DNA from: Cryptomeria japonica
Lineage: Eukaryota > Streptophyta > Pinopsida > Cupressales > Cupressaceae
NCBI RefSeq assembly: GCF_030272615.1
Contig: NC_081405.1
Span: 156,817,454 to 156,881,453, forward strand
DNA: 64,000 nucleotides
Direction: 5' to 3'
The number at the start of each line of letters is the position of its first letter. Position 1 is the first letter of the stretch. This document shows positions 1 to 11,860 of this stretch, piece by piece. Made by a program: the position numbers and the translations under genes. The notes beneath the pieces are model-generated. The model was not told the DNA's origin and searched no databases. It saw nothing but the letters and a program-made list of their open reading frames with translations.

Positions 1-90
1 ACATACATATATATACACATATATAATATACATATATATATGTATATATGTATGCATATACATATGTATGTATGTATGTATGTATGTAGA

Positions 91-131
<41 letters not shown>

Positions 132-134
132 AAA
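1..134. repeat. Compound microsatellite (TATA/TATG/TG/AG)
   Basis: Alternating AT/ACAT repeats pass into a TATG run, then a TG run, then an AG run ending near 134. This is a compound simple-sequence repeat. The following 365 bases (135-499) show nothing recognisable; they may be the eroded upstream part of the gypsy pol that becomes readable at 500. Confidence 0.9.
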
Positions 135-499
135 GAACAATGATAAATACCATCTAAAAATCTCACTTGAATTGACTCTCACTAGACATTAGATTGAAGC
201 TACAATTGTTGAAACTATAAGAATGATTGACGAAGTACACGTGAGTGTGTTGTTTGATTATGACCTGTTGTAGTTTTATTTATAGCTCTTGCTATAGTGG
301 ATAACTATTGGCTAGTGGCATCAAAGAAAGATGATAAGTTGGAGGTAGAGTTTTCCTTGAGGGCCATGGTGGTTGTGGATACAGTGATCAGAGATTATGT
401 GCAGTCCTTGGGAGGCATATTCACTATAATAGATCTTTGGATTACACCCCTAAGATCCTATTGATTTCGTATGAGGTGTACAACCAGTGTATAGGGAAC

Positions 500-634
500 C
501 CTACAATATGATAGCACAAAAGCTTAATCAACTCAAGGGAAAGTTAGAGAAGCTCTTAAAGAAGGGACACATCCATCCTAGCAACTCACAATGGGGCACA
601 CTTATCATCTTTATTGAGAAGATGGATGGGTCCT
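500..634 (+). pseudogene. Ty3/gypsy reverse transcriptase, N-terminal fragment
   Basis: Translation from 500 gives the start of a plant Ty3/gypsy reverse transcriptase: a proline-tyrosine-led segment, then LNQLKGKLEKLLKKGHI and an S-N-S-Q-W-G stretch ending at the M-D-G-S motif. These are the family's invariant landmarks just before the first catalytic region. The frame is interrupted at 634 by an inserted LTR and resumes at 1453. It is an old, dead copy with no intact open frame. Confidence 0.85.
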
Positions 635-1452
635 TGTAATGACACTTTTCTTCAAGACTTAATTAAGTAGTTGCAGTAGAATTAATGGATTAAATATTAA
701 TGTTAAGATCAATTATAAGATGTAATAATATTGAATTAGATGTTAACAGACAAAGTGACTATGACATGTAATAATTTGATAAGAATAATAATTCAATTGC
801 TAGCACAATAAACTCAATAGCATAGAAACATAAGTCAACAATATTATCATCGAATAATATATAAAACCTTCTCAATATCTTATAAAATCAACGTTTCCAA
901 TACTTATCTTAATCTTGAGAACTTGGAATGATCATTCTCACTCTGAGAATATTCGAGTGGCCTTGGGGACTTTATGGCTATGGCACCCCATAGAGGAAAC
1001 TGGTTCTTACATAAAACCCACAGTTCTTATACTGAACCTTGCATGCCTTCACAACATGAAAAATACAGCCTTGGCTAAGACACTCTCGAGTGTACATTGT
1101 ACCCTAAGTTGGACACACACTGTGTGCCCTTCTCACTAATTCTCATATCCCACCAAGCCACCACCTTCTTCTTCTTCTTCCAAAAGTGATCTCCATGCCT
1201 CCTTCCAAGTCTCACATAAATGACTTTTATAACCTTTTAAGGGTTGGTTTTAAAACCATCACACCCTTTCAAAAAGGTCATCTTTATTTACCCTTTCATA
1301 AGAATAATAATTCCTCTATTTTAAGAGAGTCTTCATTCTCTACTAATCTTTCTCTAAAAACAAAGGATTATACTATCCTTTATTTTCATCTCCCTTTTAA
1401 ATCCTAAAAGCTTTATTTCATAACTTTATCTTGGAGAAATAGTCACATAACA
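635..1452. mobile_element. Solo LTR inserted in the gypsy RT
   Basis: An 818-bp block begins TGTAATGAC and ends GTCACATAACA (TG...CA termini), exactly where the gypsy RT frame breaks. The flanks are GTCCT (630-634) and ATCCC (1453-1457), which look like a 5-bp target duplication with two transitions. Removing the block rejoins the RT motif order. It contains no coding region and only a weak TATA-like TATAAAA near 862, so a solo LTR left by LTR-LTR recombination is the best reading. The family is not identified. Two small open frames inside (915-1139, 1186-1407) look like chance frames. Confidence 0.65.
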
Positions 1453-3720
1453 ATCCCTTTGAGTATGTATATACTAGAGACAACTAAATAAATTAATGAT
1501 CAAGAATCATTACCCCTTGCCCAAGATAGATTACTTGTTTGATCAAATGAGGGGATCTAGAGGATTCTCCAAGATAAACCTGAAATCTAGATACCACCAC
1601 CTGACAATTGTTGATGCTAATATACATAAGACAACATTTAGGACTTGATTTGGTCACTATGAGTAAACAATGGCAACTTTTTGACTAATGAATGCCCCTA
1701 TAATATTCATGAGTTTGATGAATGGGGTATTTTATACATTACTCAATTGGTTTGTTTTAATTTTTTCTAGATGACACACTAGTTTATTCATAGACAAAGG
1801 ATCATGAGGAGTATTTATGATAGGTACTTGAGTGTTTGCGGAGGCATTAGTTATATGCCAACTTGGCTAAATGTTCCTTATTTCAAATAAAGGTTCACTA
1901 CTTGGGTCACATTATACATGGAAATGGCATATTAGTAGATGTATTGAAGGTTAGGGTGACTATTGAGTGGCAAGTAGCCACCAACATTATATAGAGATAA
2001 GGAGCTTCATGACATGACATAGTTACTAATGCAATTTTGTAGCTCGGGCTTCTCTAAGATAGTACTTCACCTTATTAATTCACTTTAGTATAAAGGGAAG
2101 AGATTTGAATGGATTGAGATATGTAAAAATATATTCTAAACCATCATTGAGCATCTTTCTAGTGATCCCGTTCTAATAGTACATGATCGAACATGAGATT
2201 TTATGGTATGCATGGACCTATCTATACATGGCATAGGGGCAATACTTATGTAGGAAGGTCAAGTGATTATGTAGGAGTCATGAAATATCAAGACCCATGA
2301 GCTAAATTACCTAACACATTATTTAGAGCCTGTTGTAGTGGTCCATACTCTCACTAGGCAGAGATATTTTTCCCTTGGACATCACTTTGAGTTTTATTCT
2401 AATCATTGTAGTTTGCATAGTATATATTTACATAATCAAACTTGAATTCTTGGTTAAGGAATTAGATGGAGTTCTTATGTGAGTATGAATTTGATGTACA
2501 CTACATCAAGGGCATGAAGAATGTGGGCTTTCTCTATGACATTGAGCAATTTATGATATACTATTATACAACAATTTTCAGAGGATTAGTGGTATTGTAA
2601 TATGTAGCTGGAGATACAGTGTTAGAACTCCATGAAGGGAAAATATTTATGATATACTATCGATTTAGATGGCTTAATCTACCATAGTGGATGCATATAT
2701 GTACCATAGGCAAGATACTTTTGGATACTAATTCTATCATAGGCTCGTCAAACACCATATATAGCACATCCAAGGGTGAAGAAGATGCATGGTGATTTGT
2801 AATAGATATTTGGATGGTGAAGAAGATGTATGGTGATTTGTAATAGATATATTATTGGGTAGACATGTTATACAACATCACATAGTTTTTTTCTTGATAC
2901 CTTGAGTGTCAAGGAGTCAAGGTCAAGCATCAACATCAAATAAAAATTCTCTATTCACACAAGATTCTAGTGTCGAAGTGGGACATCATATACATGGATC
3001 TTATAGTTGGTCTAACCTTGTCTTCCCGACACCATGATACTATTGAATTTTGATGATTGACAAGTTGACCAAGGTGATTCACTTTTCACCAATCCTCACA
3101 TCTTAAGCAATAGTAATAATGGCAAGGGTATTCTTTGATGACATCATTAGATTCTATGGAATACCTTGTAGGATTATATCAAATAGGGATCCAATATTTA
3201 CATTGACATTTTGGACAACATTATAGCATGCATTAGAAACTTAGGTCAATTTCAACACAACATAACACCTTTAGATGATTACATAGAGAGGGTGAACCAA
3301 GTGTTAGAAGACATGTTGGGGATGTACATGATGGATCAATAGGCTAGGTGGGAAGTGTATTTGTACATAGTTGAGTTTTCCTATAACAATAATCATCATA
3401 GTTTAATGGCTATAGCACCTTATCAGGTGTTGTACAATAGACCATGCAATACTCTACTAAGTTGGGATAGACTAGAGGATAGAGTGGCAATAGGACCAAA
3501 GATATTATAAGACATGGAGCATCGGGTGATATTGATCAAAGGTTTTCCAAATGCTCAAGAACATCAAATAAAATATGAAAATGCTAAGAAAATAGACCAA
3601 AACTTCTTAGTGGGTGACATGGTATTTTTAGAGTATGTCTGCATAAGAGTCCAATCTAATATGAAAAGTGCTCTAATCTTGCACCTTGTGTTGTGGGCAT
3701 GACGTAATACCCCCATGAGA
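1453..3720 (+). pseudogene. Ty3/gypsy RT-RNase H-integrase remnant
   Basis: This continues the frame from 500-634. In order I can read the L-N-K/Y-P-L-P segment (about 1483), the FLDD catalytic box (about 1764-1775), the F-E-W and S-D-P-V-L segments of the RT thumb (about 2100-2180), RNase H with a T-H-E-L-N-Y segment (about 2300), and the integrase with R-V-N-Q-V-L and W-E-V-Y segments (about 3290-3360). A C-terminal domain follows (3514-3702 is still open). Dozens of stops and frameshifts run through it, so it is an ancient inactive copy. Terminal LTRs and a gag are not visible. The domain order RT-RH-IN identifies Ty3/gypsy rather than copia. Confidence 0.85.
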
Positions 3721-4880
3721 AGAACGTGAATTAGGCGATTGATCTAATCACAATAACCATATCCCAAAAACCTTTGGTTTAATATTGAAGTTTAATGTTC
3801 TAATCACAATATACACTCCAAGGGATCATATTTCCATTCCAAACTTCATGTGATAAGTTTGCATTGTATATTTCTTTAGCTAGATTTTTACCCACATCTT
3901 ACCCATCCAAAAGAATAGAGTCTTGTCTCAAAGTGATTGGTTTATCAACAAGGGGCTTACTAGCCGAATATACAAAATGTTGAAACATGTGAACATGAGA
4001 GAGATAAGAGCTCAAGATCAAAAAGTATAGAAACCCCAAACCATCTAACTATCAGTTACAACAAATAAAACATATTGACAATTTTCCATATCATAAACCC
4101 TTATAGTTGCAATCCTCACTCACAACTCTTTCTCATTTAGGTATAAGGTACAATTTAAACCATTTTGATAGGTCCTTCCTCGCGAAGGTTTTTCTTAATA
4201 ATATAGCTAAATAAAATCTAACATTTGAAAATTGAATGAAAGAACACAGGCCTTCATTTCTCTTCTTGTCAATCATAATTTCTACTATCATTCTACACAC
4301 CATAATAGAATCTAATAACAAAACAAAAAGAACTCTTATTAATATTTCACCTAAAAATGTCTAAATGACTAACTAAAACATTTTTCATCATTTCAATTCA
4401 AAGTAACAACAAATACTTAAAAATATCAAAATTAACGACTCGCATCAATGAGCCTTTGGTCTACGGGTGAAGTTGAATGGCTCCAAATGAGCCCACTAGG
4501 AATCAAGTCTTGCTGAGTGCAAGGCTCTGATATTATAAGGGATGAGGCCGGGATCGTGCAATAGATACCCCCAATCCTTGGCTCTTAATTGAAAAGGTTT
4601 CAGCCTATAGACTCATGCCCCATAGTGGATAGCAAAAACTACTCTATGAAGACCCTCGCTGAACTGATGTGCTCGCAGACTTCATCCCCTTGCTGAACTA
4701 TATGAACGCTGTTTTCCATGGCAGGATCTCAGAGACAATCATAAATGAGGTCTTTTACAGTGAACTATAAAAATACAGCTATGGGGTCCCTTGCAATTTC
4801 CCTACGTAAATTTCGTTTTACACAAGAAAATTCTCATCCAAACAATCCTATCGTCATTTTCTTACAAGGTGAAACATTAA
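3721..4880. other. Unassigned intergenic DNA
   Basis: No gene is recognised between the gypsy remnant and the lipoxygenase promoter. The sequence is of mixed composition and becomes less AT-rich after about 4440. The one open frame of any length (4133-4321, minus, 62 codons) has no recognisable motif. The first part could be the eroded 3' end of the gypsy element. Confidence 0.5.
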
Positions 4881-5100
4881 CACGTGAACTTCTGTAATGA
4901 AAAGCGGGTGCGCTAACAAATTATTGGAGCCTACGTGAGAAACTACAACCTCTTGTATTAATTACATGATTTCTCTGACTCACTACTGACGGATTCCATA
5001 GCACGTTCGTCCATCATGACGAGGTGATAGGAAAGAGCGTGGTTTGGAACTATCCTTACCACTGTGTGTATAAATAGGCGTCTGCCACAGCAGCATACGC
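4881..5100 (+). promoter_or_regulatory. Lipoxygenase promoter: G-box and TATA box
   Basis: A TATAAATA box lies at 5069-5076, 136 bases upstream of the start codon, which puts transcription start near 5100 and gives a 5' leader of about 110 bases. A perfect CACGTG G-box lies at 4881-4886. Plant lipoxygenase genes are commonly induced by jasmonate and wounding through MYC-type factors that bind G-boxes. Whether this copy responds that way is inference from the motif alone. Confidence 0.6.
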
Positions 5101-5211
5101 ATCTCAACTCTTCACTACTGTGAGTTTTGCTGTGAAAGGCAAAGTTCAGAGAGTTGTGAGCCTTACAAGTTTAAGCCTTTAGGGAGAGCTACTTATTAAA
5201 GCTTTGTCAAA

Positions 5212-8200
5212 ATGAATGGAAAGGGGTTGCCATTCACTTCGAAAGATAGTGATGGGGAGGAATTCGAAATCAATGGAGAAATTGTGTTACTAAAAATATA
5301 TCTTAAGGGCGTTCCTTCTTATCCTGCCACCAATGAGGACTTGTTGTATCTGCAGCTGGTCAGCAGCGATAAGATTGATCAAGGTAATAGATAGATTATT
5401 AGCCCTCATTTTCTCAAACATTGAGCTCTGTTTACTTGTATTCATGTATTGAGTTACTAATGATGTTTGGATTATAGAGACGGGAGAGGGGAAGAGAGGG
5501 GAGGAGAGTTCAATAAGCTGGAACCCGTCCGATGGTCCCAGTCATGAATATACGCGTCACAACATCACCTTCAAATGGAAGCTTGAACTCGGAGTGCCCG
5601 GTGCATTGCTGGTGAAGAATACTTTCGCTCGAGAGTTCTTCTTGAAATCCCTCACCCTCTTCGCTGTCCCCGGCAAACTCCCTGAGCTTAGTTTTTTCTG
5701 CAATTCCTGGATTTTCCCTCTCGACATATACAACAAAAGCGCGCGGGTCTTCTTTTCTACTAAGGTATTGTAAGGATTGATTTGAAATAGAATGATAGAA
5801 ACAAATAGGTAGCTAATAAATCCTAGAATGAGAGAACATTTTAACATGTAAAAACATGTCTTTGTTTTATTTTTTATTTCTTCAAATTAATTTGTGCTAC
5901 ATCATTATATGATTTTGTGGGTTCTCATTTCTTAGTAAGTGATTTATTGATACTTGTTCATACCCATTCATGTGTTTTTCTACAAATCTTCTAACAGCAC
6001 TGGTTTTGTAAACATATCTACAAATTTGTGTATGAGCTTTCTATCGACAATCTGTCTTACAAGTTACAAAACAGTATTTAGCTATAGTGTTCTTCATCTT
6101 AGTGTGATAAACTGGTTTTTGTATTCACATAATACATTTACCTTGTCCTACACTTTTCCAAACCTATCCAATGGCATTTATTTCAGAGCCATCTTCCTGG
6201 CGAAACACCTGCTGGTCTGATAACCTTGAGAGACCAAGAGCTATCGACCCTGAGAGGAAGTGGAAGTGGAGAGAGGGAGTTATGGGATCGTGTATATGAT
6301 TATGATGTTTACAATGATCTGGGCAACCCAGACAGGGATTCCGATCTTCGCAGGCAAGTGTTGGGTGGGTCCCTTGATTTTCCTTATCCCAGGAGATGTC
6401 GAACAGGACGGCCCCCAGCTCAAACAGGTATTTGTAATATAGTCTCAGTACTTTTTCATTCTCCTAAAAATCAAGTATTCGCATTGTAGGATAATAGATT
6501 TTCTACTGATTCAATCGACTTGACTCTTAACATGACAGATAGCAACTCCGAAAGCGTGCCTCCCCTGCTAAGTCTAACCCCGTTCTTCATTCCACCAGAC
6601 GAGAAGTTGCCTCATATCCTTGACTCCGACTACAGAGCTGATTTGGTGCGGGCCTTCGCCCAAGATGCGTTAAAACCAGAGAAGAGGTTGTTTCTTGGCA
6701 AGTTCAAGTCTCTGGAGGAAGTGAAAGCTCTTTACCGCACAGAAGATCCGAACTCTATCAACTCTAGTATGGAGCTTAGTTTTCTTCAGATTGTGAAAGG
6801 ATTGGTTCCGTGTTTTGAGCTTCCCCAAGTTTTTAAGAGTAAGTGATAAACAATTTTGATTTAAAATGATTTTTATTTTAAAATATTAGTAAATTTGATT
6901 ATAATCTTATTTTAAAATAAGAAATTATATGATGTCTTATTGATGATGAACTTAATGCACAACTAATTATCTTTGTAAGCTCTTGCAAAATAAACAACTC
7001 TAAAAGAAAAATAGAATGAGACCGGGATGCTCAGCTAGATTCTCTCCAACAGCTGATACCAATAATTTGATCTTGAGTTGATGTATGATTCACAGCTGAC
7101 GAATCCGCGTGGATGGAGGACGAAGAGTTTGCACGGCAAGCCCTTTCCGGACTTAATCCCATGGCCATTCAGTGTCTTCAGGCAAGCAAATTAGCTTTCC
7201 ACAACGTTTTAAATGCTTTTAGGTCTTGAAAGATGTAGTTGATATTGATTATATTGTTCTGCACTTGGCACAGAGCTTTCCTCCCTCCAGCAGCTTGGAC
7301 GCCGAGTTATATGGTCCTCAAGAGAGTTTTATAACCGCACAACATATAGAGAAAAACTTGGACGGTCTTACCGTGGAGCAGGTATGCATAACTCTAATCT
7401 GTAGCATACATCTCTTCACCCAACAGACTACCACCGTGCTGTTATGACTAAATGTGAATTATTTAAACAGGCTGTAAAAGCGAAGAGACTGTTCGTTCTG
7501 GATTTCTACGATGCTTACATTTCCTACATCGAACGCATCAACAGTGAATCAGTTCTACGTAAAATGTATGCCTCTCGCACTCTCTTCTTCCTCACGGACC
7601 AAGGGATTCTCAGGCCTGTGGCGATCGAGCTGTGTTTACCTCCCACGAGTCTCACCGAAACTGAAAGAAATGTTTACACCCCTGCCCAAGAAGGAGAAGA
7701 AGGCGCTCTGTGGCTGCTCGCCAAAGCACATGCATCAGTTAACGATGCCGGTTATCACCAGTTAATCAGCCATTGGTAAGATCACATTGAAACTAGTGAA
7801 GATTCAAATAAAAATATCATATTCAAATGTTTATCTAATTTTGATGCACATCACAGGCTAAAAACTCATGCTGTCATCGAGCCCTTCATCATTGCCACAC
7901 ATAGGCAACTAAGCAAAATGCATCCCCTTCACAAGCTATTACTCCCTCATTACGTTGGCACCATGGAAATCAACGCCTCTGCCCGGCAAATCCTAATCAG
8001 TGCAGGTGGTATTATCGAGAAAACTTTCACACCCTCCAGATACGCCATGGAGTTGTCCTCTAAAGCGTATAAACACTGGAAACTAAATGAACAAGGCTTG
8101 CCCACCGATCTAATCAAAAGGTATAGTGCTTTTTTGTCTCTCTTACTCTCTACCGTTAAATCCTATGTATTGAATATAAATAATTATAAGCTAGGAGATG

Positions 8201-8992
8201 TACCTATGCGATTGCAGAGGGATGGCAGTTGCAGACTCATCGGCACCTCACGGACTGAGGCTTTTGATAGAAGACTACCCATATGCAGTTGACGGTCTGG
8301 ATATCTGGGCTGCTTTAAAGCAATGGGTGAGTGATTATGTGTCTCTCTACTACAAGAGCGACGATGCAATCAAGGAAGATGCAGAAGTGCAAGCATGGTG
8401 GAAGGAGGTGGTGAACGTGGGGCATGGAGACCTGAAGGAGGAAAGCGGATGGTATAAAATTGAGTCGGTAGCAGAAGCGGTGGAAGCGATCACCACCATC
8501 GTGTGGGTTGCATCCGCTCACCACGCGGCAGTCAATTTCGGACAATATGCCTATGGAGGGTATATGCCCAATCTCCCGACTATGAGCTCACACCTCATTC
8601 CTAAGAAAGTTTCCCCTGAATATGCGGAAATGGTGAATGACCCAGAAGCATATATGCTGAAATCTGTATCCGGGAAGTTGCAGGCCACCCTGGTGATGAA
8701 AATACTGGAGCTGCTGTCCACGCATTCAACAGACGAAGTTTATTTGGGACAAGTGAAAGGTTCTACTCCTGAATGGACCGACGATGAAAGGATCCCAGAT
8801 GTCTTTGCTCGCTTTACTTCTGCCCTTGAGAATTTGGAGAAGAATGTGACCGAGAGAAACGAAAACCCTGAGCTCAAAAACAGGTATGGACCGGCGAAGG
8901 TTCCATACACTCTGCTCTATCCTTCCACTTCTGATCACTCCAAGGAAGGCGGATTGACCGGCATGGGAGTCCCAAACAGCGTTTCCATTTAG
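5212..8992 (+). CDS. LOX: Linoleate lipoxygenase, nine exons, 845 aa
   Basis: Exons: 5212-5383, 5478-5764, 6187-6427, 6539-6838, 7096-7181, 7274-7381, 7471-7775, 7857-8120 and 8218-8992. The total is 2538 nt in one frame with no internal stop. The enzyme is a non-haem-iron dioxygenase that adds O2 to linoleic/linolenic acid, the first step to oxylipins and jasmonates. Residues 1 to about 160 form the PLAT/C2-like domain (W-K-L-E-L-G-V-P-G segment); the rest is the catalytic domain. All five iron ligands are present: His499 and His504 (HWLKTH), His690 and Asn694 (HHAAVN) and the C-terminal Ile845 (PNSVSI). Ala542 predicts S stereochemistry; Thr556-Phe557 resembles 13-lipoxygenating soybean LOX-1. 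The catalytic core keeps soybean LOX-1 numbering. No transit peptide is seen, so it is probably cytosolic. Intron 5 uses a GC donor. Oddity: the usual Arg at 707 is Leu. The ATG at 5212 is chosen because it lies 136 bases after the TATA box and opens the PLAT frame. The gene looks functional. Confidence 0.95.
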
Positions 8993-9170
8993 ATTTAAAT
9001 CTTGATTACAAATTTGTTTAGTGCTAATGTGGGATGAGGACTTAAGAGTTTAGGGCTGTCAGTGATATTTGGCCTCTACTTGGCTGTAATAAAGTTGCTA
9101 GATCTGTTCAGTTATTGAATAAAACATCTTTGTCCTTTTTTTTAAAATAATAAAAACTATTGAATAAACA
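8993..9170 (+). terminator. Lipoxygenase 3' UTR and poly(A) signals
   Basis: After the stop codon, AATAAA hexamers occur at 9088-9093 and 9118-9123, with further AATAA-type sequences near 9147-9165. The mRNA 3' end probably lies within this stretch. A diverged copy of the TTTGGCCT...GTAA(T/C)AAAG segment at about 9069-9100 recurs at about 9179-9213, suggesting a small local duplication of the 3' UTR. Confidence 0.6.
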
Positions 9171-9825
9171 TATTGTTATTTGGCCTACCTTTACCTAGTT
9201 GTAACAAAGATGCTTGTAGTCTAATGCAACTTTCAACTTTTCTTATTGTTTTTTATTTTTATAAGTTAATTTTGTTTTCATAAGTTTTAAAAATCAAAAT
9301 TTGGAATACATGTTTATGTGTCTCATTGAATATTGGAAGTGATGATGAGCATGCAATCCAAGCTCAATTTAAGAAAGTGTTTTATTTAAATAAAATATCC
9401 ACTTTTAATTTATATTTCAACATCTTTTTTAAAGAGTTTATCAAATAGATTGAATAATTATATTTTAAACACAAGTTGTTTATTATAGTCATTAAGTATT
9501 TTAATGTGTATCATTATGCACATTAATTGTATGATTGGTGCTTAGAATAATCTAGTTTATTATTATCTAGTTATAGACTATAAAAGTAAAACTTACAATA
9601 TAGCTACTATGTTTGCCAAAGGTTATATGTTTGGAGAAAAATTTGCACGAGGTAGATTATTGGTAAATATATGATTGATGTCTATATTAGTTTTTTTTAT
9701 CTAATAAAAAATTCTATAAGAGTAAGATGTGTGATGCAATTACTATCATGTGACCATACCCTATAAGAGATCACGTTATAGTATTTTTCTTTAAAATTAA
9801 TAGAATATTTAAGGATAGGAGATGT
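9171..9825. other. AT-rich intergenic DNA, nothing recognised
   Basis: AT-rich sequence with no coding signal. The minus-strand frame at 9697-9930 has no recognisable motif and overlaps the RNase H relic on the other strand. Confidence 0.5.
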
Positions 9826-10300
9826 TGCTTGGAGGCGCTTGTCACTACCATTATTTCTAATCTCAAAGAGAACATGAGTAGCTTTGCAAAAAACACACAT
9901 TCTTCTCCCCCCTCCTACCTGGATTGGCAAATTGTGAAGTCATGGAGCTTAACTAACTCTCTAGACAGATTTATAGCCCCTCCCATTGGATTCAAAAATT
10001 TAATTAAATGCACCCCCCCCCCTCCCCCACTCTAGTTGGTTGAAGTTAAACTTCAACAGCTCATCCAAAGGGAACCCATATCAAATTGGTGGGGGTGGGG
10101 TCGTCCAAGACCACAAAAGCAATTTCATGTTGGCTTACGTGGCAAACTTGGGAGTGCAAACCTCGAGCTTTGCTGAGGTGGTTGTCGCTTATTATGGTCT
10201 AATCATCATTAATGAAAGAAAGTAGAATAGCATTATTATTGAAGGTGACTCGAGAAACACAATCCTTTTCCTCAAAAATGAAGCCTCTCTGGATTGAAAA
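9826..10300 (+). pseudogene. RNase H domain relic of a plant LINE-type retroelement
   Basis: From about 10035 the + strand reads K-L-N-F-N-S-S-S-K-G-N-P, then G-G-G-G-V-V-Q-D-H, then A-E-V-V-V-A-Y-Y-G-L, then I-I-I-E-G-D-S-R-N. This is the order of the plant RNase H-like domain (K-L-N-F-D-G-A-S-K-G-N-P, G-G-V-I-R-D, A-E-x-x-A-L-x-x-G-L, E-G-D-S) found at the C-terminus of LINE pol and in related host genes. The metal-binding Asp of the first motif is replaced (N-S for D-G), one stop interrupts the frame, and the relic is cut off by the copia LTR at 10301. The upstream D-W-Q-I-V-K-S-W part (from about 9826) fits the usual leader to this domain. Confidence 0.7.
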
Positions 10301-10762
10301 TGCAAAAGTGTAAGAATTTGTCAAAAAATAGCCAAGATCAAGAGCTCAATGAATAGAATAATAAGACAGACAAAATACTGACAAGAATAAACTATATTCT
10401 AATCAAGATGCAAAATATTGATCAACTAGCTCAACAAAAATTACATACAATGAAGATGAGCCTACTTATAAAGGCAAGGCCATATGGATATGTGAGCACA
10501 CAATCATGACATTTGGACCAATAAGAAACAAGGGTAGGTAAGGGTAGGTAGAAGAAATAATAAATTATTCCCCAAGAGGTGGATCACCCACCGAAGGTGG
10601 AATGTGACAAAAAGATAAGACCACAAAAGGCGGAATTTCTCCTACAACCAACTTCCCTATGTGCACACTTCCCTAAGTGTCTCATATTAAAACTACAATG
10701 AAATGCATTACCCTAAGTCAACTTAAGTAAAGTGTAATTATGAGACATAATTTACACCAACA
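10301..10762 (-). repeat. 3' LTR of the copia-like element
   Basis: A 462-bp block that, read on the minus strand, starts TGTTGGTGTAAATTATG and ends ACTTTTGCA. A G-rich polypurine tract sits immediately upstream (minus sense), which fixes it as the 3' LTR. The left boundary is placed where the RNase H frame ends. Confidence 0.65.
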
Positions 10763-11106
10763 TCCCCCCTTAAGTGCAACTTAGGGGAATGTAGACTCAA
10801 GCTAACAATGCAAGATGGGTCTCAACTACTAGGCCATGTTAGGTACCCATGTACAAATGCAAATGAAATGCAATGCAATCTATCACAAATGGAGAAAGGG
10901 AGAAAACCATGTGGGATAAAAATCCCCACCAAAAGAGAGATGAAAAAAAAAAAGAACTCTCAAAGAAGAAAGAGAAGGACAAAACCCCATGTGAGGAAAA
11001 GGTCCCTCCCATAAGAGAGAAGAAGAGAGACTAAGTATCCCCCCCTCAATGTAGAATGTGAACCAATGGTTGAAGATTGAAACTAAATGAAGAAATTGAT
11101 CCATGA
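10763..11106 (-). other. Copia-like element: purine tract and 3' untranslated part
   Basis: Contains the polypurine tract beside the LTR and about 340 bases between it and the end of the acidic frame. Open frames here (10808-11014 +, 10883-11110 -) lack motifs. Confidence 0.5.
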
Positions 11107-11860
11107 TCATTGAACAACATTCCTCCCCTTAGGAAGAAACAAAACCAAAATTTTATCCATGAAGTCTCCCCAATCATGAAAGGAAGATGTAGGAAAAAAA
11201 CTCAAGATGAATGGAGTATCTGAAAACTTCTCAAGTGTCCCCATGTCAATGCTGAAAGTTTCCCCCTCCAAATCAGATATACTAGGCCACACTGTTGAAA
11301 AACAAAATCCAGGATCTAGTGGAGATGAATGTAGAACATGATCCAAAGACTCACATGTCTCCTCTAAGGATAAAGAGACCTCCTCCAAGTCCAAATGTTG
11401 TACATAAGTATCTACAATCATATCAACCTCCAAAAAATGATCATGTACACAATGAACAAGAGGGTCAAAGTGTTCCCTCACAAAGACTAAAGAAGGATCA
11501 TCTCCATCAAAGAGAAGATGAATAGCATCAATAATGTCTCCCAAATCAGCAATTTAGGACTCCACAAATAAACCCACAATGTCTGTCAAGTGTTCATCCC
11601 GAGAAACTGTATCTAGAAGACAAGGTATATCTTGTTGCACTAAATCACAAGGAGTCAAAACTGTAGCATCATCTACATCATCGAGTGCAATAATAGATGT
11701 GATATCAATAGGAGGAGATGAAATGCTAGTCTCAAGAACTGGGTCACATGTGAGAACACCCAAGCTTAAATAAACAAAGTTTTCCTCGATATCAGAATCC
11801 ACAAAAGTAGTGTGATCATCATGTGAAGAATCAACCTCATCAATAGGATCAAAATGTGAA
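11107..11860 (-). pseudogene. Acidic frame replacing pol in the copia-like element
   Basis: This is the downstream part of the minus-strand coding region (11554-12030 joined to 11107-11544, one stop between). It is rich in Asp, Glu, Leu and Val, with segments such as E-E-V-S-L-S-L-E-E-T-C-E-S and G-R-N-V-V-Q at the end. No integrase, RT or RNase H motif is visible, although this is exactly where the H-x-x-x-x-G-H and D-D-E parts of copia pol should follow. It is either a captured or de novo coding region, or extensively rearranged sequence. Function unknown. Confidence 0.5.

Noticed and set aside
5557-5847. 96-codon minus-strand frame
   Set aside because: Antisense of lipoxygenase exon 2, which has clear splice sites and PLAT-domain sequence on the + strand.
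5212-8992. Plastid-targeted type 2 lipoxygenase
   Set aside because: The N-terminus starts directly with the PLAT-type region, has several acidic residues and no Ser-rich transit peptide; a cytosolic type 1 layout fits better.
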